Assembly (NCBI GenBank): GCA_002702655.1
Contig: PABB01000076.1
Location: 122,301 to 186,300, forward strand
DNA: 64,000 nt
Origin: Planctomycetaceae bacterium
GTDB lineage: Bacteria; Planctomycetota; Planctomycetia; Pirellulales; Lacipirellulaceae
Reading direction: 5' to 3'
The position numbers were made by a program, and so were the translations under genes. Below the pieces are notes generated by a model. The model did no database searches. It was not told the DNA's origin and saw only the letters and a program-made list of their open reading frames with translations. Below are positions 54,314 through 62,813 of the stretch, one piece after another. How positions within the stretch are numbered: the stretch's first letter is position 1; the number at the start of each line of letters is the position of its first letter.

Positions 54314-54580
54314 GTGGGGCATCACTTTCGTCTCTCGCGGGCGTTGACGCGCGCAGAACAGCTGCACATCAGTCGACAGGGCGCCTGTCTGACCTGCCAT
54401 CAGGGCGTGCCGGGCAAATCGCTGGCGGTCAGTTTTCTGCACCACGTCGCCAAATACGCCGGACAGTTGCCGGTGACCAATGCTCAGCAGAACCGTCTGC
54501 TGCCCAAGATCATGCTGTCCAGCGCGTGGGTGCAATGCGTTGACGCCTGGGGCTTGCCGGCCGCGGTCGGCGACGTTTTA
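54314..54580 (+). pseudogene. Cytochrome c family fragment
   Basis: The plus strand reads RALTRAEQLHISRQGACLTC and then HQGVPGKSLAVSFLHHVAKY, containing the heme motif C-L-T-C-H, and continues AGQLPVTNAQQNRLLPKIML. I recall this C-terminal segment (heme site, then LLHHVA-x-TGQLP) from a planctomycete multiheme cytochrome c family. Only the last 80-90 codons are present, with no start, no signal peptide and no stop until 54835, inside the antisense xylanase gene. I take it as a truncated remnant. Confidence 0.5.
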
Positions 54581-54646
54581 GCGTCCCCGGCGCCGGCGAT
54601 TTACGCAAGCGGCTTCAGAAGCTCCCGTGTGACTGCACCGGGTAAT

Positions 54647-56761
54647 TCAGGCGCCGTCTGGAAGTCGGCGCGTGCGGAGGGACCCGCTGCTGATCCCGGC
54701 CGCCGCACCTACGGTGGCCAGTGCCGCCGCAAGCAGCGTCCGTCCGGCCGGCTCGGGAACTCTGGTCGCGATCGAAGCGGCAGACAGGCCCTGTTGGCGT
54801 TGCCACAGCAGAAAATCCGCTCCGTCGACCCGTAGATTTCCGTCGGCGTCGCCGCCGTTCTGAGGGGCCGACGCGCCGAATTGAGCGGCCCAGGCGGACA
54901 GGTCGGCGCCGTCGACGTGCTGATCGCCGCTGAAGTCGGCGCTCAACACGGCCAAAGCAACGTCGATCGTGAGCCCGCCCTCTGTGAGCGTTGCGGTGAC
55001 AACCTGTTGTTGGCCCTGGTGGGAGATGAGCAACTCGTATTCGCCCTTGAAGCCGTCAACGTCGACCGACCCGCCGGCGCCGGTGGCGAGATCCTCATCG
55101 GTCCACCACTCGTCAAATACCAGGTCGAGGTACGCCTGCCCGTTGGGCTTCAGCGACCAATCGCTGCGATACATGGCCGCATTGGGGCGCCAATGGGCGT
55201 CTTCCCAGAATCCCCACATCACAAAGTCGTCGATGCCTTCGTGGGCGAACACGGCCGTGAGAAAATCTCGCGTGAAGGCGGCCTGCAGTTGTTCGTCGGT
55301 TGTATTGACGTCGAACTCAGTGATCTGCATGTCGAGACCGAGCTGGGCGAATCGATCGAGAATTTCCCAGATCTGTTCGGGCCCGGTCAGGTCGTCTTGC
55401 GAAAAGTGAGCTTGAAACCCCACGCCGTCGACAGGGGCGTTGTTGTCAATCAAAAACTGCAGCGTGTCAAAGTAGAGCTGTTGATTCGACGTATTCGTGC
55501 CGCCGCCGGAGTTGAGAATGTTGAAGTCGTTCAGATAGCGTTTCGCCTGCGGATCGGCGGCTTGGGCCTGCATGAGCCAATCGACCATGGCCAGATCGCC
55601 TTCGGCGAGATTGTCCATCACGTCGCGGTTGCTGCGGGTTTCGTTCACCACGTCCCACGCCGTCAGCTGACCGGCAAACGTCCCGCCGATGTCGGCGATG
55701 TGCAGCGCGATGAGATCGCGAAGCAGTTGCTGTTCGGTCGCGTTGAGCGGGGCGCCGTCCAGGATCGTCTTGGCCGTCTGCGGCAGGTTGTCGTAGCCAG
55801 GCCATACGAGCACATGTCCGCGGACGTCGATGCCGCGGTTGGCCAGCCATTGCACGGCGTTTTGGGCGCCCGCTTGGGTGAAACTGGGGCCCCATTCGCC
55901 TTCCCAGGGCGGCCACTTGAGGTTGTTCTCGAGCGTGGCCAGGTTAAACAGCTCCGCGACCTTCTGTTTGTACGCGGCATGGGCCGGGTTGTCATCGCGG
56001 AGCCGATATGCGGCGACAGCCGAGCCAAATCCGAACTCGTGTTTCTGCATGCGCACCGCTGCGGTGGCCCCCGAGAGGGCGTTGCCCAGCAGGTCGGTGA
56101 CGTTAATCTGGAGATTTGCCATGCGGTTGCCGGCGATGCGCGTGGCGGCTTCGGCTCGCCAGGCTGCGTCCGGCTCGGCGCCGGGATAGGCAGGCGGGCC
56201 GGCGACATCGTCCGAGATCGCGACGCGGTCGAAGCTCATATCGAAGGGATTCGGCGAGCTGAAGGTCCCCAGCACCTGCCAGGTGACGATGTTGCCGAGG
56301 TCGAGATTCATGAAGTCGCCAATCCCGTGCGTCGGGTTGTTGAGCGTGGTCGCCGAGACGAGCGTACTGGGGACTCCCTCGGCAAGCGTCGACACGTTCA
56401 GGCGCCACTTTCCGGTGCGGCCGACGGAATCGATCAATTCCAAATCGAAGGCGTCAATCCCGTTGCCGGGATTCGTCATCATGTCGACGACGAAGCGGCT
56501 CTCTCCATACGGCGCCAGATCGAGATTCGGCGACAGCGAGATGCCGGCGCCGCCGGAATCGTTCAACTGGCTGTTCAGTCGCACGGCCGTCGGACCGGTC
56601 GTTTGGCTGAATCCGCCAAAGGCGTAGTTGAAACCGGCGCCGTTGAAGTCGGAGAGCAAGAGCTCGGCGCCATAGGTGGCCGCTGGAATGACGATTGCCA
56701 GACAGACGCCGAAGGTTGTCGACGTGCGAGAGAACCGGCGGCGCGAACGCAAGTAAACCAT
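54647..56761 (-). CDS. Secreted GH10 endo-beta-1,4-xylanase with dockerin and PEP-CTERM
   Basis: A 704-residue exported enzyme. After the signal peptide (TTFGVCLAIVIPAATYGAEL) residues 35-185 form a beta-sandwich like a carbohydrate-binding module. The GH10 barrel spans about 235-555, with acid/base Glu374 in AWDVVNETRSN and nucleophile Glu482 in MQITEFDVN; RGHVLVWPG and DFVMWGFWEDAHW are also typical. A small beta domain (560-605), two dockerin-type Ca-binding repeats (DFSGDQHVDGADLSAW, GDADGNLRVDGADFLLW) and a C-terminal VPEPAGRTLLAAALAT sorting signal follow. It should hydrolyse xylan-type beta-1,4 chains at the cell surface. ATG 56761 begins the leader; the longer frame is unsupported. 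It lies 94 bases after another PEP-CTERM gene. Confidence 0.9.
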   Translation of the reverse strand: MVYLRSRRRFSRTSTTFGVCLAIVIPAATYGAELLLSDFNGAGFNYAFGGFSQTTGPTAVRLNSQLNDSGGAGISLSPNLDLAPYGESRFVVDMMTNPGNGIDAFDLELIDSVGRTGKWRLNVSTLAEGVPSTLVSATTLNNPTHGIGDFMNLDLGNIVTWQVLGTFSSPNPFDMSFDRVAISDDVAGPPAYPGAEPDAAWRAEAATRIAGNRMANLQINVTDLLGNALSGATAAVRMQKHEFGFGSAVAAYRLRDDNPAHAAYKQKVAELFNLATLENNLKWPPWEGEWGPSFTQAGAQNAVQWLANRGIDVRGHVLVWPGYDNLPQTAKTILDGAPLNATEQQLLRDLIALHIADIGGTFAGQLTAWDVVNETRSNRDVMDNLAEGDLAMVDWLMQAQAADPQAKRYLNDFNILNSGGGTNTSNQQLYFDTLQFLIDNNAPVDGVGFQAHFSQDDLTGPEQIWEILDRFAQLGLDMQITEFDVNTTDEQLQAAFTRDFLTAVFAHEGIDDFVMWGFWEDAHWRPNAAMYRSDWSLKPNGQAYLDLVFDEWWTDEDLATGAGGSVDVDGFKGEYELLISHQGQQQVVTATLTEGGLTIDVALAVLSADFSGDQHVDGADLSAWAAQFGASAPQNGGDADGNLRVDGADFLLWQRQQGLSAASIATRVPEPAGRTLLAAALATVGAAAGISSGSLRTRRLPDGA

Positions 56762-56785
56762 GACAGTGAAGTTCGTCAAAGCGAG

Positions 56786-56814
56786 ACAGCGGCGGCTCGG
56801 CGAGCCGCCGCTGT
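56786..56814 (-). terminator. Strong GC hairpin between PEP-CTERM and xylanase genes
   Basis: ACAGCGGCGGCT (56786-56797) pairs perfectly with AGCCGCCGCTGT (56803-56814). It sits in the 94-base gap upstream of the xylanase. Only a weak T-run follows on the minus strand, so it may be a partial terminator or an mRNA stabiliser that sets unequal expression of the two genes. Confidence 0.6.
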
Positions 56815-56855
56815 GCTTTTCGCGAGAATGTCGGCGCGTGGAACGCGGGCTGGCT

Positions 56856-57548
56856 TCAGCCGCGGCGACGCGCGAGCAAGGCGATGCCCGGCAGCGCCAG
56901 ACCGACCAGTGCCAGCGTCGTCGGCTCGGGAACCGGCTCGATGCGGATATTGTCGAAGTACACCTTCGCGTCGACGCCGTCGCCGTTGATGATGAATCCC
57001 AGCCGCTGAGACGGCGCGTTGAGGAAGTCGGCGTTGAGCGGGCCGCCATACTTCTCGGTTACCGTCTCGGAGACCGTGCCCGAGAAAACATTGCCGCTGG
57101 CGAGCTGGGTGCCGTCTAACTCGACGTCTTTGCCGGTGTCGGGAAAGTCCTGCACGTACGGAAAGCTGCCTTGGCCGCCGTTGATGTACGTGCCCAGTTG
57201 CAGAAAGCTGCCGTAGTTGCCGGGCGATAGTGAAGTGTCGACGTACCAGTCGTAGCTGATTCGGTAGGCGGACGGGTTCGCCATGGCGGCGTTGAAGGCG
57301 TCCAGATAAGGACTGTCGCTGCCGCTGCGATCGGCTTCCTGGAAATCTCCGTTGCGAAGCACTTCCATCCGCATGCTGCCGCCGATGTTGACAATCGGGA
57401 ACTCTTCGGAAGCGTCGTTGCTGAACTTGGCGCCGAATCCTTGGTCGCCTCCGCTTTCGAAATCGAACAAGACAGATTGCGCTGTCGCGTCGCCGCCTCG
57501 AGCGAACATCGCCAAGGCGGCCAGAATCATTGCCATTCTGTACATCAT
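56856..57548 (-). CDS. PEP-CTERM secreted protein
   Basis: A 230-residue protein. It has a signal peptide (MAMILAALAMFARGGDATA), a beta-rich body (VLFDFESGGDQGFGAKFSND at its start, YRISYDWYVDTSLSPGNYGS in the middle, VYFDNIRIEPVPEP at the end) and a PEP-CTERM tail VPEPTTLALVGLALPGIALL with ARRRG. The fold pattern resembles a carbohydrate-binding jelly roll, also suggested by its place upstream of the xylanase; this is inference. ATG 57548 follows GAGGGTGATCTC, which gives GAGGG at a suitable distance. A palindrome resembling the LacI operators lies 80 bases upstream of this start. Confidence 0.85.
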   Translation of the reverse strand: MMYRMAMILAALAMFARGGDATAQSVLFDFESGGDQGFGAKFSNDASEEFPIVNIGGSMRMEVLRNGDFQEADRSGSDSPYLDAFNAAMANPSAYRISYDWYVDTSLSPGNYGSFLQLGTYINGGQGSFPYVQDFPDTGKDVELDGTQLASGNVFSGTVSETVTEKYGGPLNADFLNAPSQRLGFIINGDGVDAKVYFDNIRIEPVPEPTTLALVGLALPGIALLARRRG

Positions 57549-57627
57549 GAGATCACCCTCAGAAAAGAAAAAACTCGGCAGCAGAATCATCAGTTCGCAT
57601 TCCGCTTGCCTTCAAAGTAACCCGACC

Positions 57628-57641
57628 TGACGCAGTTGTCA
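57628..57641. promoter_or_regulatory. Candidate LacI-type operator upstream of PEP-CTERM/xylanase pair
   Basis: TGACGCAGTTGTCA matches the LacI-gene palindrome TGACACTGGTGTCA at 11 of 14 positions. On the minus strand it overlaps GTGACA, which is followed after 17 bases by TACTTT, the same geometry as the predicted promoter of the regulator gene. It lies 80-93 bases before the PEP-CTERM start. Supported only by similarity and position. Confidence 0.45.
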
Positions 57642-57742
57642 CCTACTCTTGGGGCGCTTTGCACTGCGCGTGGCATAGCGTTGTGCAGAGCGTTTCGTGT
57701 GTTTTGCCTCCCCGCCGCCGCCTCGGCGGCATGGGCGTTCGC

Positions 57743-58165
57743 CTAACCGTCATCGGACGTCAACTTTATGTCAATCGTGTTCGCACCCGCCTGGACTTCA
57801 CACTGCAAGTCGGTCGTCTCCACCGACAGGTACTTTTCCGGGGTCCGCAAAGGGGCGCTCCCCGGCGGAGCCCGTTCGCCCGGATTGAGTACCGGCTGGT
57901 CATACACGGCCACCGTCACGTCGTACGCGCCCGGCGGCAGGCCAACGGCGTTGCTGGTTTTCAGTTCATACGCGCCGTTCACGGCGATTGCCCCGGTGGA
58001 TGGATTGGAACTGCGCCCCGAGGGTACAAACTGAATTACGCCCGGTCCAATCGGTTTGCCGTTCAATGTCACCGTTCCCGTGACGGTTGCATCGTACGGC
58101 GAACTGTTGCAGCCCGCAGCGATTGCCGCGCACGCCATCACGACGAAGTTTCGAGGAATCTGCAT
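57743..58165 (-). CDS. Small lipoprotein with carboxypeptidase-regulatory-like fold
   Basis: About 140 residues. The leader MQIPRNFVVMACAAIAAGCN ends with a lipobox-like IAAGC, so it should be lipid-anchored. The body (TVTGTVTLNGKPIGPGVIQF, GAYELKTSNAVGLPPGAYDV, CEVQAGANTIDIKLTS) is the transthyretin-like beta-sandwich of many planctomycete proteins. The frame also begins at ATG 58177. It follows the DUF1559 gene closely (16-28 bases) on the same strand, a very common planctomycete pair whose joint role is unknown. Confidence 0.85.
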   Translation of the reverse strand: MQIPRNFVVMACAAIAAGCNSSPYDATVTGTVTLNGKPIGPGVIQFVPSGRSSNPSTGAIAVNGAYELKTSNAVGLPPGAYDVTVAVYDQPVLNPGERAPPGSAPLRTPEKYLSVETTDLQCEVQAGANTIDIKLTSDDG

Positions 58166-58192
58166 GATTGGCGCCATACGCCTGGCCCGGGT

Positions 58193-59314
58193 TTAACGAC
58201 GACTGGCGACTTCGCCGCCCGCTTTCGTCGCCAGCGCCCGATAGGTCAAATGGTCAATGGAGTCAGTGATGAACTCGACGGAGCCGTCGCAGAACGCGAA
58301 ATTGGCGCCGCCGGGGTGCTTGCTTCGGAATCCGCGCATATTGGGCCAGCAGGTGCCGAGCCCCGCATTCAGGTTGCCGCTGTTGTCCTGGCACGCGCCG
58401 TCAGTCTGCCATTGCCAGTTGAGTTGTATGCCCGCGGTCGCCCAGTCGCCGTCACTGGACCAGGCGGGGCTGTTGCCGTCCTCGGGCGAAGCTTCGCCCA
58501 GCAAGAAGGTGTTGGACGCGCCGTCAGCAATCTGCTTAAGCTTTGTGCCGCCGCTCAGATAGGAATACCGCCAGAAGATGCCGGGCCCGTCTTCCGCGGC
58601 GTAGGCGGTGATCCCGGAGTGCCAGATGGCGTCTCGGTGCGGCGGTTGAGACTCGAATCCGCAGTCGCCCGCGCTGCCTTTGTAGTTGGTGGTCGCGACG
58701 AGAACCGGTTGTCCTTGGACGTCGCTGCTGGAGAAGGGAAACTGATCGTCCCGCAGTCCGCCGCCTTCGTCTGACGGGCAGACGAGCACGGGCGGCTGCG
58801 TGCCAATCGCGGTGCGTAACGCCGGTTCGTTGAGGTTAAAGCCGGTCCGCCGGGCGCGCCAGTGTGCGCGCTCATTCTCCAGCACGACGGCGAAAGCGTC
58901 GTACAGCGCCTGGGCCTCCAACTGCGGCAGAATATGGACGATCCAGCCGCCCCCATGCAGTCGCTGCCGTTGGCGCTCGCGATCTTCGCTCGCCGGGATA
59001 TTGGGACAACGGCTGAGGGCGGTCCCGCCGGCGGGACCCAACGCCAGGGGATTCGAGCCCACCTGTTCGCACCGCACGCCGCTGTATTGACTGTAATCCT
59101 CGTCGACGGGAAAACGCTTGAACACGCCCTCATAGTTCAGGGCGGCCAGGGCGATGTTCTTCGCGTTGTTGACGCATTGGGAGCGGCGCGCCGCCTCGCG
59201 GGCCGCCTGCACGGCCGGCAAAAGCAGGGCCACCAGCACGCCGATGATCGCGATAACAACCAGCAGTTCGACAAGCGTGAAGCCGCGCGCGGTCCGCGGT
59301 CTGCAGGATCGCAT
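58193..59314 (-). CDS. DUF1559 pseudopilin-like protein
   Basis: A 373-residue DUF1559 protein with prepilin N-terminus [20 protein letters not shown] and [20 protein letters not shown], and C-terminal SKHPGGANFAFCDGSVEFIT. It begins one base after the stop of the upstream PEP-CTERM/dockerin gene (59316) and is followed by the small lipoprotein, so the three very likely form one operon. The function is unknown. The longer insert HPQ-like region around residues 110-230 differs from the two DUF1559 proteins near 50 kb. Confidence 0.9.
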   Translation of the reverse strand: MRSCRPRTARGFTLVELLVVIAIIGVLVALLLPAVQAAREAARRSQCVNNAKNIALAALNYEGVFKRFPVDEDYSQYSGVRCEQVGSNPLALGPAGGTALSRCPNIPASEDRERQRQRLHGGGWIVHILPQLEAQALYDAFAVVLENERAHWRARRTGFNLNEPALRTAIGTQPPVLVCPSDEGGGLRDDQFPFSSSDVQGQPVLVATTNYKGSAGDCGFESQPPHRDAIWHSGITAYAAEDGPGIFWRYSYLSGGTKLKQIADGASNTFLLGEASPEDGNSPAWSSDGDWATAGIQLNWQWQTDGACQDNSGNLNAGLGTCWPNMRGFRSKHPGGANFAFCDGSVEFITDSIDHLTYRALATKAGGEVASRR

Positions 59315-59315
59315 G

Positions 59316-61100
59316 TTATGAAGTCCTCCATGGATGCCGAAGTCGGCGAGAGAGGCAAACGCACCCGATCAGCGCCAGGGCGACGGCTGTCGGTTCAGGA
59401 ATGCGGCTGGCCGACGACGCAGCAAGTCCGGGACCGGCGCCGTATTGGACCCGCCATATCATGAGGTCGTCGGCATCGATGTCGCCGTCGAAATCGGCGT
59501 CGCCCGCGTCAAGCACCGCACGACGTCCGTTGCCGCCGCCAAAGTTCCTTTGCAGGGCCAAGAAGTCGTCGCCATCGACGGCGCCGTCCTGGTTGACGTC
59601 GCCGCTGGCCGCGACGGGAACCGTCACTTGAATGCTCTCGATCTCCAGGCCGACCAGGCCGCCTCCCTGGCGCGCGAGCAGGCCGAGATAGAACGGATTG
59701 AAATCTTCCAACGACATGTCGCCGTCGTTATTGGTCCCGAACGACTGCGCCCGTTCGTCAAAATTGGTCATTGGAATCGAAATCGTCGTAAACGACGTGT
59801 CGTTGAGCTGACTCAAGTCGATGTAGTATTTGTATTCCTCGCCGCCCGCGCCGGCCGCGTCGTCCTGTCCGTCAAGCTCGTTGATCACCACGTCGACAAA
59901 CTCCGCGGTGTTGTTCGCGGTCAGCTTTGCGGTGAAGTTGAGCGTGGCCGTTGTCGCGTCGAACGTCTGGTAGTGGTGGTCTTGCCACATGCCCACGCCG
60001 CCCAGGTTCAGGTCGTCGTCGGTGTTGATGATCAGGTTCGTGAAGCCGTTGGCGTCGAATCGCTGGACTTGATTGGTTTCCAGGACGAGTACAGTCGGAG
60101 TCGCGGCGTCGTTGTCATTGTCGTGGTCGAATTCGACGAACTCGCCGCCGCCGTTGTCGGCGTTAAACGGCGTGCCGAACCGCAGGCCGATGCCGCTCTT
60201 GGCGTCAAACCGGGCGACGACCGTGGGGTTGCGCAGCGCGGGAACGATGCGGATGTCCTTCACTTCGATCTCCAGCCGCTGATTGTCCGAGTTGAACGGG
60301 GCTTGGAGGTGAATCTGACCGAACCCGTTGGGGACGCGATCTTCGAACGCGTCGAGATCGGCCGTGCCGTCGCCTGGCGCCGCGTAGGCCGTGTCGCCGT
60401 TGTTGAACAGAAAACTCTGCCCGGTGAACTGCGGTGCGACCGACATCGGGATCCGCAAGATCGCAAAGCCGTCGGCGTCGCGAGGATTGTTTTCGTCGTT
60501 GTAGTATTCGGCGATGCCGCCTTCGGGGACCGTGCCGCTCTGAAACGATCCCCATTGCAGCTGTTCCGCCTGTCGCTGGCCAAACGTCGCCCCTGCGTCC
60601 TGGTTGAAGCCGTCCCACTGCTCCAGCATCACGTTGAACGACGGAGCCGTATTGTTGGGACCGGTCTTGTAGAGCACCTCGATGACATATTCGTTGGGGT
60701 TGAAGTTGCCGCCGAACGAACCGCGGTTGAGGATGTCGAAGGCGGTCACGCCGCCTGCGTCGGTGAACGAGAAGTCGACCGGTTCGACCGGCAGTCCGCT
60801 CGCCTGGTCGAACGGGGCGTTGGTGTCGTTGATATTGGCGTACCCGGCGCCGCCGCCGTTGAAATCAGGGTCGTCGAACGTAAAGGCCGTGAAGGGGCCC
60901 AGTGACGAGGCGCCCACGACGGCGCCGGCGTAGGAAAAGTCACCGTAGTCCTGGGCGCTGAAGTCGTTCGACAGCAGCGTCCAACCGTTGAGATGGGCGG
61001 GCACGACGCTTTGAGCCAGCGCCGCGGAAGGGGCGACGAGGAGTCCGAGCAGACTGGCGCCGACACAACGCATCACAAACTGGCGAGAAATAGCAATCAT
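59316..61100 (-). CDS. Secreted PEP-CTERM protein with dockerin repeats
   Basis: A 594-residue exported protein: signal peptide CVGASLLGLLVAPSAALAQS, a long beta-rich body with two similar halves (residues about 40-280 and 290-490, both full of Asn/Asp/Gly strands), then two dockerin-type repeats (GDVNQDGAVDGDDFLALQRN and GDADFDGDIDADDLMIWRVQ), and the PEP-CTERM signal IPEPTAVALALIGCVCLS. The body probably includes carbohydrate-binding beta-sandwich domains, but no catalytic motif is seen. ATG 61100 follows AGAGGGA at a good distance, and the frame is open to 61232. It is the first gene of the operon with the DUF1559 and lipoprotein genes and lies just downstream of the LacI-type regulator. 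Confidence 0.87.
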   Translation of the reverse strand: MIAISRQFVMRCVGASLLGLLVAPSAALAQSVVPAHLNGWTLLSNDFSAQDYGDFSYAGAVVGASSLGPFTAFTFDDPDFNGGGAGYANINDTNAPFDQASGLPVEPVDFSFTDAGGVTAFDILNRGSFGGNFNPNEYVIEVLYKTGPNNTAPSFNVMLEQWDGFNQDAGATFGQRQAEQLQWGSFQSGTVPEGGIAEYYNDENNPRDADGFAILRIPMSVAPQFTGQSFLFNNGDTAYAAPGDGTADLDAFEDRVPNGFGQIHLQAPFNSDNQRLEIEVKDIRIVPALRNPTVVARFDAKSGIGLRFGTPFNADNGGGEFVEFDHDNDNDAATPTVLVLETNQVQRFDANGFTNLIINTDDDLNLGGVGMWQDHHYQTFDATTATLNFTAKLTANNTAEFVDVVINELDGQDDAAGAGGEEYKYYIDLSQLNDTSFTTISIPMTNFDERAQSFGTNNDGDMSLEDFNPFYLGLLARQGGGLVGLEIESIQVTVPVAASGDVNQDGAVDGDDFLALQRNFGGGNGRRAVLDAGDADFDGDIDADDLMIWRVQYGAGPGLAASSASRIPEPTAVALALIGCVCLSRRLRHPWRTS

Positions 61101-61262
61101 GGCAGTGGTCCCTCTGAAACTGGCAGCAAGACATTTAGCCCCGCTCTGGTCATGCGGATTCGTTTTTTGCGTTTCTTGGCGGTGCGATTCTCGACGATCT
61201 GGCTCTCGGCGTTCTGGTTCCCAACGGGACAATTCTCGGCGGCGAGGCCGAGGCTGGCTCGA

Positions 61263-62261
61263 TCATGTGCGCGGCGGTCCCGTCGACAGACGCTCAATGA
61301 GTTGGTGATGCACGACCACGTTTTCAGTCTCTGATTCTGGCGATTCGATGCGTTGCACGAGCAGTTCCGCCCCGACGCGGCCAATGTAATCCGTGCAGAA
61401 CCCCATGGTCGTCAGCGGCGGCGTCATGTAGCGCGTCATCGTCAGGTCGTTGAACCCGATCACGCTCAAATCCGCAGGGATCCGCAAGCCGAGACGCCAG
61501 GCGGCCAGGTAAATGGCCATGGATTCGACATGGCAGTAGCACAGCACCGCGGTGGGCGGGTCGGAGCGACCGACCAACAATTCCGGCAACTTGTGTTCTC
61601 CGACGTGCCAAAATTCCGTAGCGTCGGCGAGTCCGGCCTCCGTCATGGCGTCATCGTAGCCCGCGTGCCGATCTTCGACGCTAAAGTGCTTGCGAATGCT
61701 GTCGTGCAGATACATCGCAATTCGGCGATGCCCGAGTTTGAGCAAATGGCGCGTCGCCTCGTAGGCGCCCTGCCGATCGCTTGTGTAGACCGCCGGCCAC
61801 TCTGAAACGGATTTGTCGACCAGCAACACGGCCGGCAGCGCGGCTTCCGCGATTGCCTGTTCAGCGTCGCGCGGCATGTAGTGCGAGATCGCGATGCCAT
61901 CCAGCCGACCGTCTTCCAGAAACTCGCACCAGCGGCCCTCGGGATCGTAAGGAACGATGACGACGTGGTAGCCCCGCTCGCTCATCGCTGCGGCAAAACC
62001 GCCCGCGACCTCGCCCATTGTCCCTTCGTGAACCCAGGCCACGTGCGTATGAAACAATCCGACCGCGTGAGTTTTTGATCGAGAGAACGCCTGCGCGCGC
62101 CAGTTGCGTTTGTAGCCCATCTCCTCGGCCAACTTGCGGATCTTGGCCGCACGCACCGCCGCCTTGGGAGAGACACCCTTGGTGTCTCCGCGCAGAACCC
62201 GAGCGACCGTCGAACTCGAGACGCCCGCACGCTCAGCGATGTGGTAAATCGTCGCGGCCAT
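61263..62261 (-). CDS. LacI-family transcriptional regulator
   Basis: A 332-residue regulator. The N-terminal DNA-binding helix-turn-helix is clear (TIYHIAERAGVSSSTVARVL, with hinge-type KIRKLAEEMGYKRNWRAQAF). The sugar-binding periplasmic-protein-like domain follows (HAVGLFHTHVAWVHEGTMGE, DGIAISHYMPRDAEQAIAEA, VIGFNDLTMTRYMTPPLTTM). It should bind palindromic operators and release or bind on a sugar signal. ATG 62261 is chosen over a TTG at 62303 because the HTH begins right after it. Two palindromic sites overlap its own predicted promoter, indicating autoregulation. It is downstream-adjacent to the PEP-CTERM/dockerin operon and likely controls polysaccharide genes nearby. Confidence 0.9.
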   Translation of the reverse strand: MAATIYHIAERAGVSSSTVARVLRGDTKGVSPKAAVRAAKIRKLAEEMGYKRNWRAQAFSRSKTHAVGLFHTHVAWVHEGTMGEVAGGFAAAMSERGYHVVIVPYDPEGRWCEFLEDGRLDGIAISHYMPRDAEQAIAEAALPAVLLVDKSVSEWPAVYTSDRQGAYEATRHLLKLGHRRIAMYLHDSIRKHFSVEDRHAGYDDAMTEAGLADATEFWHVGEHKLPELLVGRSDPPTAVLCYCHVESMAIYLAAWRLGLRIPADLSVIGFNDLTMTRYMTPPLTTMGFCTDYIGRVGAELLVQRIESPESETENVVVHHQLIERLSTGPPRT

Positions 62262-62326
62262 CGAGGTTTCGGCCGCGCGGCCGGTGAGAGCCGCGAGAGG
62301 CAAGAAGAGAAGGAGAAAACAACGAG

Positions 62327-62368
62327 TGACACTGGTGGCAATCTAAGACTAGCTGACACTGGTGTCAA
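62327..62368 (-). promoter_or_regulatory. Predicted lacI-type promoter with two operators
   Basis: Two 14-base sites: TGACACTGGTGGCA (62327-62340) and TGACACTGGTGTCA (62354-62367); the second is a perfect six-base-arm palindrome with a two-base centre. They are 27 bases apart. On the minus strand TTGACA (62363-62368) and TAGATT (62340-62345), 17 bases apart, look like -35 and -10 boxes. One site overlaps the -35 and the other starts at the -10, so binding would block transcription of the regulator gene. Confidence 0.7.
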
Positions 62369-62813
62369 TTATTTTCTAACCACGCGGTAAAAAGCGGTTC
62401 TCATTCAACTTGCACCGGTCTCCCAGAACCTCCACAGCCCGGTGCTCCGACGCGCGGTCGCCAAGGCGGCGACGCTCGACCGGGCCCCGACAATCGCCGG
62501 TGTTCCAACCCGGCAGCTAAATACCAAGCAACGCCGAGCAGTCGGTCAACCCGTGGACTCCCTGGAGGTTTGATCGGCGCCGGGCAGCGTCTCCAGTGCC
62601 CAAACGGGCTGTCTCATGCCATCCGACGTCGGCCACCAGTCCTGTGATTGGTCCTGCGAACGCCGCATCGTCGAGAGGATCGACGCCGACGCACGTCTGG
62701 CTGCTGGCACATCGCCGCTTGGGACGGTGCTGGGCGCCGCAAAGACCCTGTCGAAGGATGGCGCCTGCTTTCACGACAGGCAGTCAATCGGCGCCACGTT
62801 GGCCCTTGCGTCG
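62369..62813. other. Intergenic region without recognisable gene
   Basis: 445 bases between the regulator promoter and the 3' end of the beta-barrel gene. Several short open frames exist on both strands, but none has a recognisable product. Confidence 0.4.

Noticed and set aside
59334-60905. 523-residue plus-strand frame opposite the PEP-CTERM/dockerin gene
   Set aside because: Val/Arg/Gly-rich mirror frame; the minus strand has signal peptide, dockerin and PEP-CTERM features in order.
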